Source: Trichostrongylus colubriformis (Eukaryota > Nematoda > Chromadorea > Rhabditida > Trichostrongylidae). Taken from it: a DNA stretch of 64,000 nucleotides. This document shows positions 23,433 through 35,856 of the stretch, in pieces (the first letter of the stretch is position 1; each line of letters starts with the position of its first letter). Both the position numbers and the translations under genes were made by a program. The notes under the pieces were generated by a model. It was given only the letters and a program-made list of their open reading frames with translations, had not been told where the DNA came from and did no database searches. The stretch lies in NCBI GenBank assembly GCA_963978905.1, contig OZ022258.1, forward strand, positions 33,355,282 through 33,419,281, read 5' to 3'.

Positions 23433-25182
23433 CATGTGCCTTATTCTTTGACCCTTATCCTTGACGTAAGTGAACTAGCTACGTAGCCAAGACCTTGAAG
23501 TTGGTAGAAAACCAATCGTCTCGTGAAGTAAACCCACTCATAGGTGACCTGATCCCACACTAATCACCGGAACACTTGCAACACAGACGTTGTGTAGGTG
23601 CTGCATTTGATTTCAGCTATTGAATTATAGTGGGAACTGCAGGACACATTCACTTGCGCACCGTGAGAACAGTGGTGGCATTCGGACAGCCCGCTCATTT
23701 TAGAATGCACTGTCTTCAGTGATGAACTCGGAGCTGTTCACTAAGATACAAAATTTAAGTAAGTAACTTCTTCTAATGAGCTCAATATGAGATCACCTCC
23801 CTTAGTGCTTATTACCATGGACCCTGTTCTCAACGGTAGGCGATTTGAGTCGTCAACACGAATACGACCGATCGTGTTTTCAGTGCTTTTGCAGATGTGT
23901 AGCGATGTTCCAGTACTACAAGCGCACACCACTTTGTTTTCGTATTTACTAAACTTTGTCTGGGCATCGTATCTCGTGAAACACACGACCGGTACATGAA
24001 AGGATCTTGGTAAAATTGATGTTTCATTTTCGGAATGGGCAAATATTTTACTCATGGGTGAATGGGCAGGTTTTTGAATTGACACAATGGCCATGTTTCA
24101 AATGCTTGAAGCTGTTGTTTCATATGGGAATAGCTGATACTGTTGCTATTCGGTTCTCCGGATTATTTGCTGATTAATTTATGTGAATTGGGAGAAGCTA
24201 CTCTCGGCATTCGAACACTTCGTAAATGTCATTGGTTAGTGGAATATGAGCCAATTCGTAAAAAACCACACGCGATGGTATTGGTAGGAGGCAACCTCCT
24301 CTAGCATAATCGCATGCAGAACATCTGGGATAAATCCGTGTCTTTTAAAGCTTTGGTATAGACTCATTCAGGTTCAGTAAATTGCACTTATTCAATTTTC
24401 CTCTCCAGTAGGGTTACGAGAACGCCGATAATAATGTCTTTGTTGCTTTGGATTGTGCCAGTGCATCTTTTACTACTGCGTGAAGAAATTTTTTAATAGT
24501 AGTTTGGTCTCCATTGGATCGCTAGTCAACCCGATGTCATAGTCAGTGGACACCATCTGGTTCACAAGTACTTAGATCGAGCTGAATCAATCATCACAGC
24601 TGCTAGCATTAGAGACACCGGGAGAGGTAAATCTGGCAGATTGGGGGATTACGAAAGTAGAGGTGCTCAGCAATATAAGAGTAGAGAAGGAACTATATAA
24701 ATTCGCGAAAAGCGAGGAAGGAACCCGAAAATCCCTCCTCCTCTCTCGCGTTCCCCTGCGTCATCAGCCGAGTTGGACTGCACACAGGACAGAGGCTGAA
24801 TCAGCCGGTCGCACATTTTCCCGCCCCTCCCCGGCTACTTGTCAGGACGCAGGATCGCAGGACGACAGACCGCACTGCCGAGTCGTCATAAGACCCCATG
24901 CCGCGTTCTTTCAATGCGATTTTCGCCATATATGACCTCTTCTAAAACAAAGGTTCGTTTCTAGAGAACATGTTCTCCCAGATCTCAGTCTTCCCTTACC
25001 CCTGATGGTGCCTTCAAGTGCAGTAGTCTTCAAATTGAACATTATTGCACTCATTTGGATCTGTTCACCAGTCGGTTACCGAATGTGAACGATTTTCTCA
25101 CGATTTTTTCAATAGTGCTCAGGTCATTGCTAGCATGAATGAAGGATTCGTATACTGTCCAATATTCTAGGAACTCTCTTCG
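23433..25182. other. Intergenic, GC-rich block at 24700-24910
   Basis: Only the unsupported frame at 23741-24094 and a GC-rich block open in one frame at 24663-24935. No recognisable gene. Confidence 0.4.
23741..24094 (-). other. 117-codon open frame, unsupported
   Basis: An open frame starts MAIVSIQKPAHSPMSKIFAH. It shows no recognisable domain, no signal peptide and no convincing splice context. It is listed because it is the longest uninterrupted frame in a repeat-poor part of the window. Confidence 0.15.
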
Positions 25183-25540
25183 CTACCATGGGATTATAGT
25201 AAGGTGATATTGGGCGGGTTGATTTACCGCATTCCAGAACCGTTGCTCAGATCGGTAACCTGTGAGGTTTCATGAGACAACTTTGCTCTGTTTGTACTAT
25301 AGGTAAATGCATTTCGATGCCATCACTAGTTGACGGAAACTTCAGTTTCCTATGTGCCCTTCCTAGGTTTACGTCTGTCAGTTGGCAATCGAGTATGAAT
25401 GAACTCTTCTGCAGAGGCCAGGTGTTGCTTTGACCCTTTACCTATTTCATAAAGTTTGGATATCAGGTCTTCTTGGTTTGATTTCTTCGCGTTCAACAGA
25501 CAAGGCAGTTTCTGCATAGTAGGGGAGATAGGCACACCTG
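25183..25540 (-). repeat. Dispersed repeat with coding-like frame, copy 2
   Basis: On the minus strand it reads PTMQKLPCLLNAKKSNQEDL and EEFIHT, then shifts frame. It is the inverse partner of 14488-14878. Confidence 0.6.
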
Positions 25541-26079
25541 CAAATTGTGAAATACGCTATCACATCTATCACTCATACGTCACAGAAGTTGCTTGTCCTT
25601 TTTTCGAAATAGCAAGTTTGTTCACAAAACCAGTTAAATCGAAAGATGCACTAGTTTCTGCGACACAGAAGTCGGACAAGTTTAAAAAGTGTGGGGACGA
25701 TCCCTAAATGGTCCCGTTGTAAATTAGGCTATTCCACTTCGGTACCAGCGAGGAACTTGCCACGTCGTGACCCAGTTCGCGTGAAGCGGTGACCTAGTTG
25801 TGGAGTTCTAATGTACACCCGCTCGTGATGTGACTGAATGCGTCATCGCATTCTCAAATAGCCACTCTCTCACTCTGGTAGATTTACCTTCATTCGCTTT
25901 AGGTTGAATATAGTAAGCTTGTTTGAGTAAATAAAGCTCAGGCTACCCCATTCTCCTTGTTGAGCCCATTCGATGACGCGGCACCTTTGCTATTATGAAG
26001 AAAAGCGATACTTTCAGAAACGAAAACGAATCTCAAACGGATTCAGATAAAAAAGACGGAGAACCACATTTTTCAGGCT

Positions 26080-26455
26080 GTCACAATGTGTGGTATAAAA
26101 GTGGAATATGCTTCTGGAGTAGTAACAGCAATTACCACTGGTTGCTTGAGCAGTGCTATGTGGAACGAAATCAAAGTGAAGTACAACTTCTCTTGCAATG
26201 GAAGTGGGTCCCTATCAAAGTGGTGCCGTGACAGACAAACGCCACCTAGTCGTCGAAATATTCCAATATTTCTTTTGTGTGAGCGCGTCACCTGGATCCA
26301 CATCCCATAGTACTGCACGAACAAACATCCAACCGGAAGTGCAATTCTTAATGGAAGTAGAATTGGCGACCATGTTGGAAGTATGGTCAGAATCGAGTGC
26401 TTTTCCTTTTTCATCGCGACATCTCACAAACTCAAATTTCCTCATAAAACCGAAC
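26080..26455 (+). pseudogene. Possible exon remnants of a Cys-rich extracellular protein
   Basis: After a tttttcag at about 26072-26079, a frame reads AVTMCGIKVEYASGVVT, then TGCLS, NFSCNGSGS and KWCRD. After a second acceptor (ccatag near 26310) another reads YCTNKHPTGSAILNGSRIGD, then VGSMVRIECFSFF, with a C...NG..vG..V..C spacing that recalls a sushi repeat. The frames do not join cleanly and no start is visible. Weak. Confidence 0.25.
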
Positions 26456-26848
26456 TGCAATAGAGCTATGAAGCATGCTCACCTGTTGAGTTTACAAGCA
26501 ATGAATAGAGTTGCATGTGGGAAAATCAGATCATAGGGCTGCAGAAAGATGAATAGTATATGTCGATGTAGAAATGGAATGTGATGACGAAGCAAGCACA
26601 TAATACTACCTTATATGGTGTGTCTCTTGGCGTAGGTGCGCTTGTGTCCATTTGATGGTAATACAGAACTCACGTCCCAGCAGTAGTGGCCACCTAAAAT
26701 TACCACTGATATTGTAAGGCGGTAGAGGTACACTGATGATGGGTGAATGAAACCTATGTATAACAGTCCGAACTGACAGATGATGTAGAGGTTGGGACGG
26801 GACATGTGATCTAATAGTGGATAGTGAAAGATGAAAACATGTGATAAG

Positions 26849-27097
26849 GCTGCGTTCATACCGAGTTGAATGAGAGTTCTGGCGCATCGGCGTGAAGGTT
26901 GATGTACGGATCGATCGAGAAAATGAGCGCATTGGCGCATCCGCGATTTGAGCGAATTGGCGCATTCGCATGGAGTATAAGATATGTATTGATTGAAAAA
27001 TGAGAGTATTGCTAGAGTGACGTGGCACGCCAAAAATCCCAGATCGCGGATGCGCCGATGCGCCAAAACTCTCATTCGATTTGGTATGAACGCAGCC
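26849..27097. mobile_element. Second Harbinger-like GCGCC element, 249 bp
   Basis: The ends are GGCTGCGTTCATACC and GGTATGAACGCAGCC, flanked by TAA on both sides (26846-26848, 27098-27100). It has only a few gcgccgatgcgcc units, so it shows the element before large internal expansion. Confidence 0.78.
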
Positions 27098-27790
27098 TAA
27101 AGGCTGGTAATGGATCAATAGTGGACAGATGAATTAGATAACATGTGGTAAGGGCTGTTTGTATGTCTCTTGAGTAGGCAATAGAGCTAGACACTTATGA
27201 ATACTATGTGAGATGGAGAGATTCGAATAGCTGTACAAGCGAATATGACGCAATCCAGCAAAGTGCTTATTGAGTGCACAGTGACCGACCTTTATTGCCC
27301 GTGAAGTACTCAAAATATCATGAGCACTAAAGACCACTAGTCCATTTATTATGCAAACTGTATGCGAGAACGTTCCACTGCATTCATAAATAAAAGCGAA
27401 GATCGGAAAAATCGACCGCTCAAAGGCAGTGGTGGGGTAATTCAATGTATCATTCACTCCAATCTTCGATACTGACCGGTGGAGGTTTTCACCGCGGAAG
27501 CCGAAACGTCCAGCACCACGTCGTTTTGTTCGATACGGAGTAATACGATACAATGAATGAATACATAACATTCCACTATCATTCTCATTACTCGACACCT
27601 TAGCTCTTTATGCCGGAAGGAGCGTTAAAGTGCAGTACTATCAGAATAGAAGTGTCCTGTGGGGTCAGTAGAAAAAGCTTAAGAAAATGCAAATATCAGG
27701 AAATCTTCCACAATGATGGGCACATGAAGTGCGGCCCTGACCCTGTGCCATACTGCTGCTGACAAGATCCTATCCTTCGTTGCATTTGTG
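27098..27790. repeat. Diverged repeat shared with 37100-37330
   Basis: caatgtatcattcactccaa, gaccggtggaggttttcacc and cgatacggagtaatacgata follow the same order as 37130-37240 (gaaatgtaccattctttcaa, ggccggtgaacgttctcacc, tgatacggaaataatacaat). The origin is unknown. Confidence 0.45.
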
Positions 27791-27793
27791 CAG

Positions 27794-27938
27794 ATGTCTA
27801 TCAAAAAAAGGCCTCTTAACTCTGTTCAAAGAATCAGTTTGCACATTCGGAACGCCCATAACAGAGCAGCGTCAAAAAACACGTCAGACGATATGCACCT
27901 CTTTACCTGTGGTCACTCCGACCTCGGATTCTTCCTTT
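27794..27938 (+). CDS. Possible exon related to 2635-2779, unknown family
   Basis: It lies between a tttgtgcag acceptor and a gtgagt donor. The 48 codons start MSIKKRPLNSVQRISLHIRN and include NTSDDM and GHSDLGFF. Similarity to the fragment at 2635-2779 is seen at protein level and without indels. No neighbouring exons were found, so it may be a relic. Confidence 0.35.
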
Positions 27939-29780
27939 GTGAGTACCCTCGAAGTGCTGTCTTCCATGTTTTCATGTATTACCATCTTGCTAGCGAACTC
28001 TCAAATCCGAAATATGAACTAGTTAGCAGCACGAGATGTTGAATGGGCGAGTGTTTTCGATGGTTCAAGAATGCAAGCAAAGTTTTCCCGTGAGTAAAAA
28101 GATGTGACGGTATAAGACGACTTACAGCTAGCGAGTGTGAAGGTACTTATCGTGTGAAAATAAAAAGGAGTAATTAATGCAGTGATTACCGAGTGGGAAA
28201 CACTGGAGACTGGTAGGATGAGTATATATCTTAATAGTTTTGGGGACGATAATCCACTTTCCGAAACAGGGCATTCCAGAGGACTACGAGTGGAATTCGG
28301 CATCGGGTATGGGAGTGGCCTGCTGTGGTGGAAGTCGCTGCACTAGTAAGGTGATGTTTTGTGATAATTTGAATATTTTCCAAGGCACACTGAAGCATGT
28401 GTCGTTTGTAGTAACGACCTTCGTTAATACTACAAGCAGCCATAATGCAACGTTCAAAAGGTTATACACACGAGAGCGATGCTCAAAGAGCGTACCATAC
28501 TTGCGATTTTTGCCCAATTTTCATTTTTTACACACCTACACACCTGCGCTACCTGCTCATGGGTTACATCTATTCGCATACTTATTCTACAGTACAACGC
28601 TAGCTTCACGATTAACTTTTTACATCTTTTGCAAGCACTGCTTATGACCTTTTACTCTCTATAACTAGCGCATCACACGCGATTCGCTTATTAGAGTTTT
28701 TGCTCGATGTAATTGGCTAGTCCACTCGCGAAGTGTTTGCATGCTGCTTTTGCTCCTGCCATAGCGATGAAAACTGTGGAGAAAACGTGTTCTCTAACTG
28801 ACAACCGCCGGGCTTTTCTACCGAAGCTACACATCAGCTTCATATGCTGATTCCGGTACAACGCCCAAACAACATTAGCTTCTTGTCCGCCAATGTTTCG
28901 TCCAATGTTTGCTAGTACACCTATTATCAACAGGCGCCTTCTACAGTGGTGGAAATATATTACTACAGTACAAACACGTCGAGGCACCAGGAGGCGTAAT
29001 TTGGGCGTTAGGAAACAGGAAGACCTGCTCACTGTAAATGAATGCGCAAGATTCAAGGAAGTGCGTTAAGCACCTTATATGGCCCTAACCGGCACAATTG
29101 ACTCGAATGGCACAGTAGCCGTGGGAGGGAGACAGGTCGGCATGTATGGCTGTAAATCGGCAGTGACGGATGAGGCATCTATCTCTGGGCATAATAACAT
29201 TCAAATCGCTAACTCCGTTTCACATGCAGAAAATGTGACAGGCGCAACCGAAATAATTGTGAAAATTGTGGTGTCAAAAGAGTTGCGAAGCTTTTTTCCG
29301 CATTTTGGTATAACCCTTTAATAAGGTTTTCTATAGGGCACTTGCCTTGGCAGGGCGTCAGTACACCTTATCTAAGGCACCGCCTCTCATTCAAGAGGTA
29401 GCGTGTTGAATACATAGTACCTCGCAACCTCCTGAAGGCGACTAGAAATGTTCACCTAATTTCAACTTTAGCTATATCGTGAGGTGATTTTCCGGGAATT
29501 GCAACGAACAAGAGTGGTCAGTGAGTATAGTGAGTTTTTACAGTCATAGCACTTTTGATAACTTACAATGAACATTAGACAACAAATCTTTGGATGATTT
29601 GTAATTTTAAGACGTACCAACTGGGAATCGTGGGCATAAGATCTTTCCCCTGATCCTGACAAGATCATATACCTACAATTTCCGGTTGTGCGAGTCTCAA
29701 AGGGGTTTGGCGAGAGGTCAGATGAAAGAGACAATAAACAGGCGGATGTGGAGAAACGAAAGCGCAGCACAGGCTAATTA
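27939..29780. other. Intergenic, nothing recognised
   Basis: Frames up to 135 codons (28240-28647) carry no motif. No repeat family from the rest of the window was spotted. Confidence 0.35.
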
Positions 29781-29924
29781 AGTCCGTTCCGGAGCATCTG
29801 GAAGGGCGTGGCCTACGGACATGGATGAGTGGCGAGAGGGAGAGTGTGTGTTGGAGTGAGAGGGTTTGACACAATCTCATCCGAGTCCGTGAGCCACGCC
29901 CTGCCAGGCGCTCCGAAATAGACT
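29781..29924. repeat. 144-bp hairpin element
   Basis: Inverse ends agtccgttccggagc and gctccgaaatagact with gggcgtggc/gccacgccc inside. The centre gagtggcgagagggagagtg resembles 19035-19090. Confidence 0.6.
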
Positions 29925-30264
29925 GTACATCCATAGGTAGTTGTCCTACAACTGACCCAATACTTTACCGAGCTTTACAGTCTTCCCGCATCTCAGTGAG
30001 TGACTCTTGTAGCGACGAGGTACAGACTCTGTGGTTGCGTGCAAAACCTCTGCATGGGAGAACAACGCAACCCAATCGTCATTTTGTATTTCTTTGCTAA
30101 CTTGGTCGTTTACAAGTGCTCGCCACGTGATCCCCAATCTTTGGAAGTTTAAATAGACCAGAAGTCACATATTTGTTGCAACTGATATCGAATATGTGTT
30201 TACATTCTTGGCATTCGGCAGTGGTTATGAACCACGGCATCAAGAATGTCGTAAAGTACATTAA

Positions 30265-30795
30265 AGAGCATAAGGGGTAATGTGGTTATTGAGAAACCCT
30301 GAAAGAAGTTACTTACATGGAAACTATGAGCCTAAGAAGGCTATCTGTGGCGAAATCCCGCTGAAAAAGTGCGCGTCCGAGCTGCAGAAACGGTGCAACG
30401 GATAAGAGCTGCCGCCTTGGGATAATCGACCACGCCTCCAATCGACGTGATACCTGCTTGGCTACGATGAGAGCGGCCAAGGATATGCGGTGAGATCGAA
30501 GGTAATGCAGTGCGTTTTCGCAGTTGTAGCCTGAAGCTCACTCCAGAAAAAAGACGCTGTCGTACTTCTAAACATTCCCTTGTGTTTACTTGGTAGCATG
30601 ATGGAAATTTCGTTCGGAGTATTCGCCTCTTGACGGAAAGGTCGTCCGCGTTGAGGATCAGCGAGAGAAGGGGTTCTATTTCTCGAGTTTTTGGCCATTT
30701 CCATCCGTTTTTTTCACTGTCCTGTTACTGGGCATCTCGACTTTCAGATTCACTACTTCTTTTACTTTTCGTCCGAATTTCCCCTAATGCTGCCT
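30265..30795 (+). mobile_element. AGACAGTG..CTGCCT TTAA-type element, short form, 531 bp
   Basis: TTAA lies at 30261-30264 and TTGA at 30796-30799. It shares gcgaaatccc, cttgacggaaaggtcgtccg, ttctcgagtttttggccatt and tccatccg with 60532-61070. Confidence 0.7.
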
Positions 30796-31750
30796 TTGAC
30801 AGCCACAGTACGTCCACATCACACATAGCAGCAGTTTCTTGCGCTTTTCGTATCGGAATCTTTGCATGAATAGAGACATTCACGTGAATTTCCTCCGAAA
30901 ATCAAGCATCGCATCATGGGCTAAGGCTAGTCTTTCGCAACGACAATGCCGCTTACACGTTCTGGAATTTCCTTCAAATGAAGGGCGAGCGGTGATTTTT
31001 GTGCAATTTGTTGTCCTCACCGAGCAGTGCATACCTCAATCGCTACTATGTAGCTGGGCAACCTCCTATGGAACTGCCGAACGATGATGTGCAACCTGTG
31101 ACGGCAAAAAAGAAAAATTGCAAAGTGAGAAATGACCTGTCCCATATTTGGATAGTAGGGATGAGGTTAGAACATCTCAGGTATTCAGCAACACCGATTT
31201 ATTGGTAATAAATTTTGCTGAAGAATGGGCTAGAATTGTTTGTCAGTTGTTCTTCGAACTTGTGGAAGATATTGTGGAAATGGCATGATATTTGTTGGGA
31301 AAATGTTTCCTTACTCATATTTCATCAGATATCTCCTTATATTTTTTAGAAATTTGTTCAAAACGCCACGCGCTTCACAAAAAACATACAGCCGCTCGAG
31401 GTGGCGGAATAAACTAGGAACAAAAAAAATAGTCAATCGTATCAAATCCAACCCTTCATACTTTTTTCTGTGCTTGCATAACTTGAAATATTACTTTAAG
31501 AATACGCGAAATTACTGGAACAGGAAACGACCAAGGAAACGGAACATATATGGGCAACCGACCAAGCATACCTTTCTGCACAGACGCTTTTCGGTGATGC
31601 ATATTTTCTTGATTTACAAATTGGAAGACAACATGCAAGTCGCTTCATAATTGAAAGAACGACGCACGCAGCGGAAGTGATAATGAGCGTGTGAAAAGAT
31701 AATTGATTGATCCGTGGAAAAATGCCGGAAATTTTTTGACGAAACCTCCA
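30796..31750. other. Intergenic, nothing recognised
   Basis: AT-rich DNA between two TTAA-type elements. Frames are short and have no motif. Confidence 0.4.
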
Positions 31751-32422
31751 AGTGCAGTGATAAGTGTAATGTGATAAGGAATCCCTCAAATAAGTCATTC
31801 ACTCAAAAACGGATCTAGGAAGCCTATCTGCGTAGAAATCCACCGCGAAGGTCGCGCCTCTGCGGGTGGCGGAGGCGGTCCTTTTAGCTCCAGCCGCCAT
31901 TCTTGGCTCGATCCGCCTCCTAGCGACGAGCATCCCTGATTGGCTGGGGTGGGAGGAGGCAAGGAGCTGCGGCAGGATTGGAGCGATCGCGGCCCGCTCT
32001 CGTGAATAGGAATGTCGCGGACCCCTTTCTGGACAGCTGGTTATCCTTTTCACTAGTTTTGGCTTCTTATGGTTGTCCGTAGAGTTTGCGAGTTTTTCTC
32101 TTCTATCTTTCTTTCTTTTCATTATTTCTCACTTGTTCTCTTCGCTCGTTTGAGAACGATGGGGTGCCTTTCAAGTTTCTTCATTGTTCCCACGTTATTT
32201 TTGCCCACTGATTACTTGGCTACATGCCAATGAAAGAGTCGTCTAGACCACTCGCCACTTGACGGAATGGTCGTCCGCGTCGAGAATTAATGGGAAGGGA
32301 GTCTTTTTCTCGCGTTTCTGACCTTTTATCCGTTTTCTCTTCACCGTCGTATTACCTATCATCTCTACCATCATATTAACTAATTTTTTCACATTTCGTC
32401 CGATTCCCCCCTATAACTGCCT
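31751..32422 (+). mobile_element. AGACAGTG..CTGCCT TTAA-type element, long form, 672 bp
   Basis: It is colinear with 20464-21141 over its whole length (gtgataaggaatccc, cgcctcctagcgacgagc, gattggctggggtgggag, cttttcaccgtcgtattac-like end). The flanks are decayed. Confidence 0.7.
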
Positions 32423-32707
32423 TTATCATGAAAGTTGGGTGAGTTATGCGTTGATCAATCAACAATAATTGTAGAAACTCCATATAGCTAGCCGGTAGAG
32501 ATATAAGTGAGGAAAGCTGCTTCAATAAAACTACAAAGGATCAAAAGGTCAAAGACAAGGGGAAGAGACCCACGACAAGGAGGCATACCGAGTGTTTGCT
32601 GCCGCTTCTACTGACCGGGTCCAGTGAGGATGTGGATGTTGTTTTGAGTGGCGTTGGTGCCATACTGACTAAACGTCGTGCTTCAGTAAAGCAATCCTGC
32701 CAATTGA

Positions 32708-33117
32708 GCCGCGTTCATACTTTGCGCACCGACGCGGCACCGGCGGCGACGGCAGCAATTTGACGCCGGAACCGGTAGTGACGACGTGAAAATCATGTGG
32801 CAACCGCGACCACAGCGGCGCAACTCTGGTGACGTGCTCCATTTGTGAAACACTTGACCCAACAGCACTACGGTATGATGATCATGACAAGACCCACGAA
32901 TTCGAATTCGAATCTTGGCATAGCGCCAAACTATGCCAAGATTAAAATTGAAATCGTGGGCTCTTGCTCACCATACTCATCATACGATCATCATACTGTA
33001 TTGTTTGGGGGGGAGCATTTCACAAACGGAGCGCATCATCCAAAAATCGGGTGGGATTATATGGTTTCCACGAAGTCGCTGCCGGTGCCGTCACGGTGCG
33101 CAAAGTATGAACGCGGC
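32708..33117. mobile_element. GCCGCGTTCATAC miniature element, 410 bp
   Basis: The ends are GCCGCGTTCATACTTTGCGC and its complement (gcgcaaagtatgaacgcggc). The middle has gaattcgaatcttggcat with an inverse atgccaagatt. A partial relative is at 63545-63783. Confidence 0.78.
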
Positions 33118-33276
33118 TTTACGGACCAGTATGTATCATTAGGACAGAAAATTCGTATCGAGGCGTCCGGTCTGCGACATGATACGAACTTTCTTTCCTA
33201 GTAGCACACATCCGTCTGTAAGGCTGATTTCATACCTTATGGCACCGGCGTCGGTGAATTTTAATTTTTGGGCCAC

Positions 33277-33300
33277 TATCGACGCGCTAGCGCGTCGATA
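33277..33300. repeat. 24-bp perfect palindrome
   Basis: TATCGACGCG-CTAG-CGCGTCGATA reads the same on both strands. It sits 40 bp after a TATGAAAT-type element end at 33230-33260. Confidence 0.9.
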
Positions 33301-34306
33301 CTGGCAAGTTGGAAATAAACTGTAATTGCGAGGATTGAATATTTCAGAAGTGGTGATGTTCCTGTTTACATCGATTTATCTAAGCGGTTTGTACTACATA
33401 TATGTCACATATAAGCCGACGGACATGGAGAAAAGAGTAAGCGGTTTAGCGGGTACTAGAGATGAAAAATCACGGCGAGTCAACTAAAGTCTTTTAATGT
33501 AACACCAATGTTTACTTTCAGCCATACAATCCCAGAGCAAAACGGTAGCATCTTAAAAGCTAAGGACGAAAGGTGAAGCTCTTTTCTATCGCATGGCCCA
33601 AAATTAAAGAAAAATAAATGTATTATTTCAAGATTTGTCTGTTTTCTCTATTGTATGAGTGATATTACCTACGAAACTGAAGCTACAGAAACAATTACGC
33701 TTGCGACAGATGAATATCCAATTTGCGGGACAGCGGCTTGCTGACATGGGATTTTGCACAAGCATAAAGGGACGGGCTTCAAGGCAAACATGAGAGGTGG
33801 CCCATCCATGCCAGAACTGTTGCTCTACCATTTTATGTAGGTACCGTTTTTGGTTTTCGACACAAGCAATGGGAAAAAACTGCAGCGGAAAAGTTCGCCT
33901 TGTAGGTCATTTCAAACGTGCCTTTCATCGCCGGTGAATCACACTTCTCGACAGCTCGATCTTGTGGGGAAACTGATTGAAGAGGCGAAAACTACACAAT
34001 CTTGAAATGAAGTGACTAGAAGTAAAGGCTAGCAGGCACTCCTACTTATTACATAGCTGAGTGCACTGCAATCTCAGGTGCAAATAATTCTATTAAGTCG
34101 TTCGGGAAGTTATTGCAAATAAATAATGCAACATGGGCTTTGCTCAGTAGCGTTCTTCTCAGTGGACGTAACTTGAGGAATTTTAGCAAACTTTACTTGA
34201 ACCTTCACTTAACGCAGTGGCTAAATTTGTTTTTTATTCCTTTCGCTGCGACTGCTACTCCCATAACTTTCTTTTTGTTGGAGGACTCTTGGCACCCTGC
34301 GATATA
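33301..34306. other. Intergenic, nothing recognised
   Basis: No coding or repeat structure was seen between the 24-bp palindrome and the Tc1-like element. Confidence 0.4.
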
Positions 34307-35856
34307 CACTGCGGTGCATAATGATAAAGCCACTCATAAATTGTTCATAAACTTTCATAGTAAGATGTTTCTGGAAAACTTCTCAGGTATAGATTGTAGC
34401 AAATTTAATCGCGCATCTACACATAACACCAAACTTGAGCTTGAAATAACAGAACAAATTTATCTTCATTTTTTCAAAAAAATGCAGCTTTTCCGATGGT
34501 GCAAAATGATAAAGCCACCCTAAGTTATTCCGTCGCTTCTCATCTGTATTTGCTGAAACGTTTTGCTGCGGTAATGTTTTTCTTTTTCAGGTAATGGGGA
34601 AAGGAAAACCCCTATCTGATTTCGAAAAAAGCCAAATTGTCGCAAAAAAAGCGGAGGGATAGTCAAATCGTCAATTGCGCAAGAATTTAACCGCAGCCAC
34701 ACAGTTGTCGACAACTTTCTCAAGGATCCTGAACTAAGAAGAGTTCTGGGCGATCTCCTTCACTTTCTGAGAAGGATAAGCGCCGCATTCTCAGAAAAAG
34801 TATCGAATTTCACCAAGTCAAGCTCCGATACCAGGTCTTCTTTGGAGCTAAACGTCTCTAAAACAACTGTTTTGCGGGTTCTGAAAAAAAGTGCAAGTTT
34901 ATCTCGCGACAGAAAATGAGGAAAGCACCATTCATGACACGAGAACACCGCAAAAATCGAGTGCAGTTCGTCAAAACATGCAGCCGAGGGTCTGGAGTAA
35001 GGTAGGGTATTAGGTCGTAGAATCCTTCTTGCTTTCATATGATGTTTTTCCTCTCCAGATTGTTTTGTAAGGCTGAAGGAGACACTCCGATATTACTGGC
35101 ATGATCTAAGAAAGGACAAGCTACGATTTTTGAGAAGGAATTTCAAAGGAGGGGGCGTTGTGGTGTGGGCCGCCATTTCATCGAAGAAACGTCTGAAGTT
35201 ATGTTTTGTTCCTAAAAAGATCAGTTCCCCCGGTTACCAAGTGGTCATGCGCCGTGCACTTCTCCCGTTCTGGCGTGAAAATCGAAGCTGAAATCTTGTT
35301 TTCATGCAAGATAAGGGCACAGCCAGAGCACAATTGCATGGTTCAGCCGTCATTGAATAAGGCTCCTGCCCTGGCCGGCAAATAGCCCAGGCCTTAATCC
35401 GATGGAAAATGTATGGCGCTTCATGGTGCGACGGATTTATGCAGATAACAGGGAAATCCAAGGAGTTAAGGAGCTCAAAAAGGCTATTCCACGCGTGGCA
35501 CCAAGTGGACCAAGATCTCATTAATAATCTTTACATGAGTCTAGACAATCGGATTTTTCAGGTTATTCGGAGAGAAGGAAGGCCAACGGATTATTAGAGT
35601 AGCGTATTGTCCCTCTGTTGTTTACGAGTTGTTAAAATTCCTTACTGGCTTTATCATTTTGCACCATCGGAAAAGCTGCATTTTTTGAAAAAATGAAGAT
35701 AAATTTGTTCTGTTATTTCAAGCTCAAGTTTGGTATTGATGTGTAGATGCGCGATCAAATTTGCTACAATCTATACCTGAGAGGTTTCCCAGAAACATCT
35801 TACTATGAAAGTTTATGAACAATTTATGAGTGGCTTTATCATTATGCACCGCAGTG
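34307..35856 (+). mobile_element. Tc1-like transposon relic with IR/DR ends, 1550 bp
   Basis: The element starts CACTGCGGTGCATAATG and ends with its complement, flanked by TA. The terminal inverted repeats are about 215 bp. Each contains two direct copies of a gcaaaatgataaagccac-type motif, one at the outer tip and one at the inner edge, which is the IR/DR layout of some Tc1-family elements. A transposase begins near 34594 (MGKGKPLSDFEKSQIV) and can be followed through frameshifts: VVVWAAISSKKRLK, VFMQDKGTARAQ, then DQDLINNLYMSLDNR to the stop at 35597. Dead copy. Confidence 0.85.

Noticed and set aside
26606..27118. 170- and 154-codon minus-strand frames
   Set aside because: They run across the 249-bp Harbinger-like element and neighbouring DNA in two frames; composition is repeat-driven.
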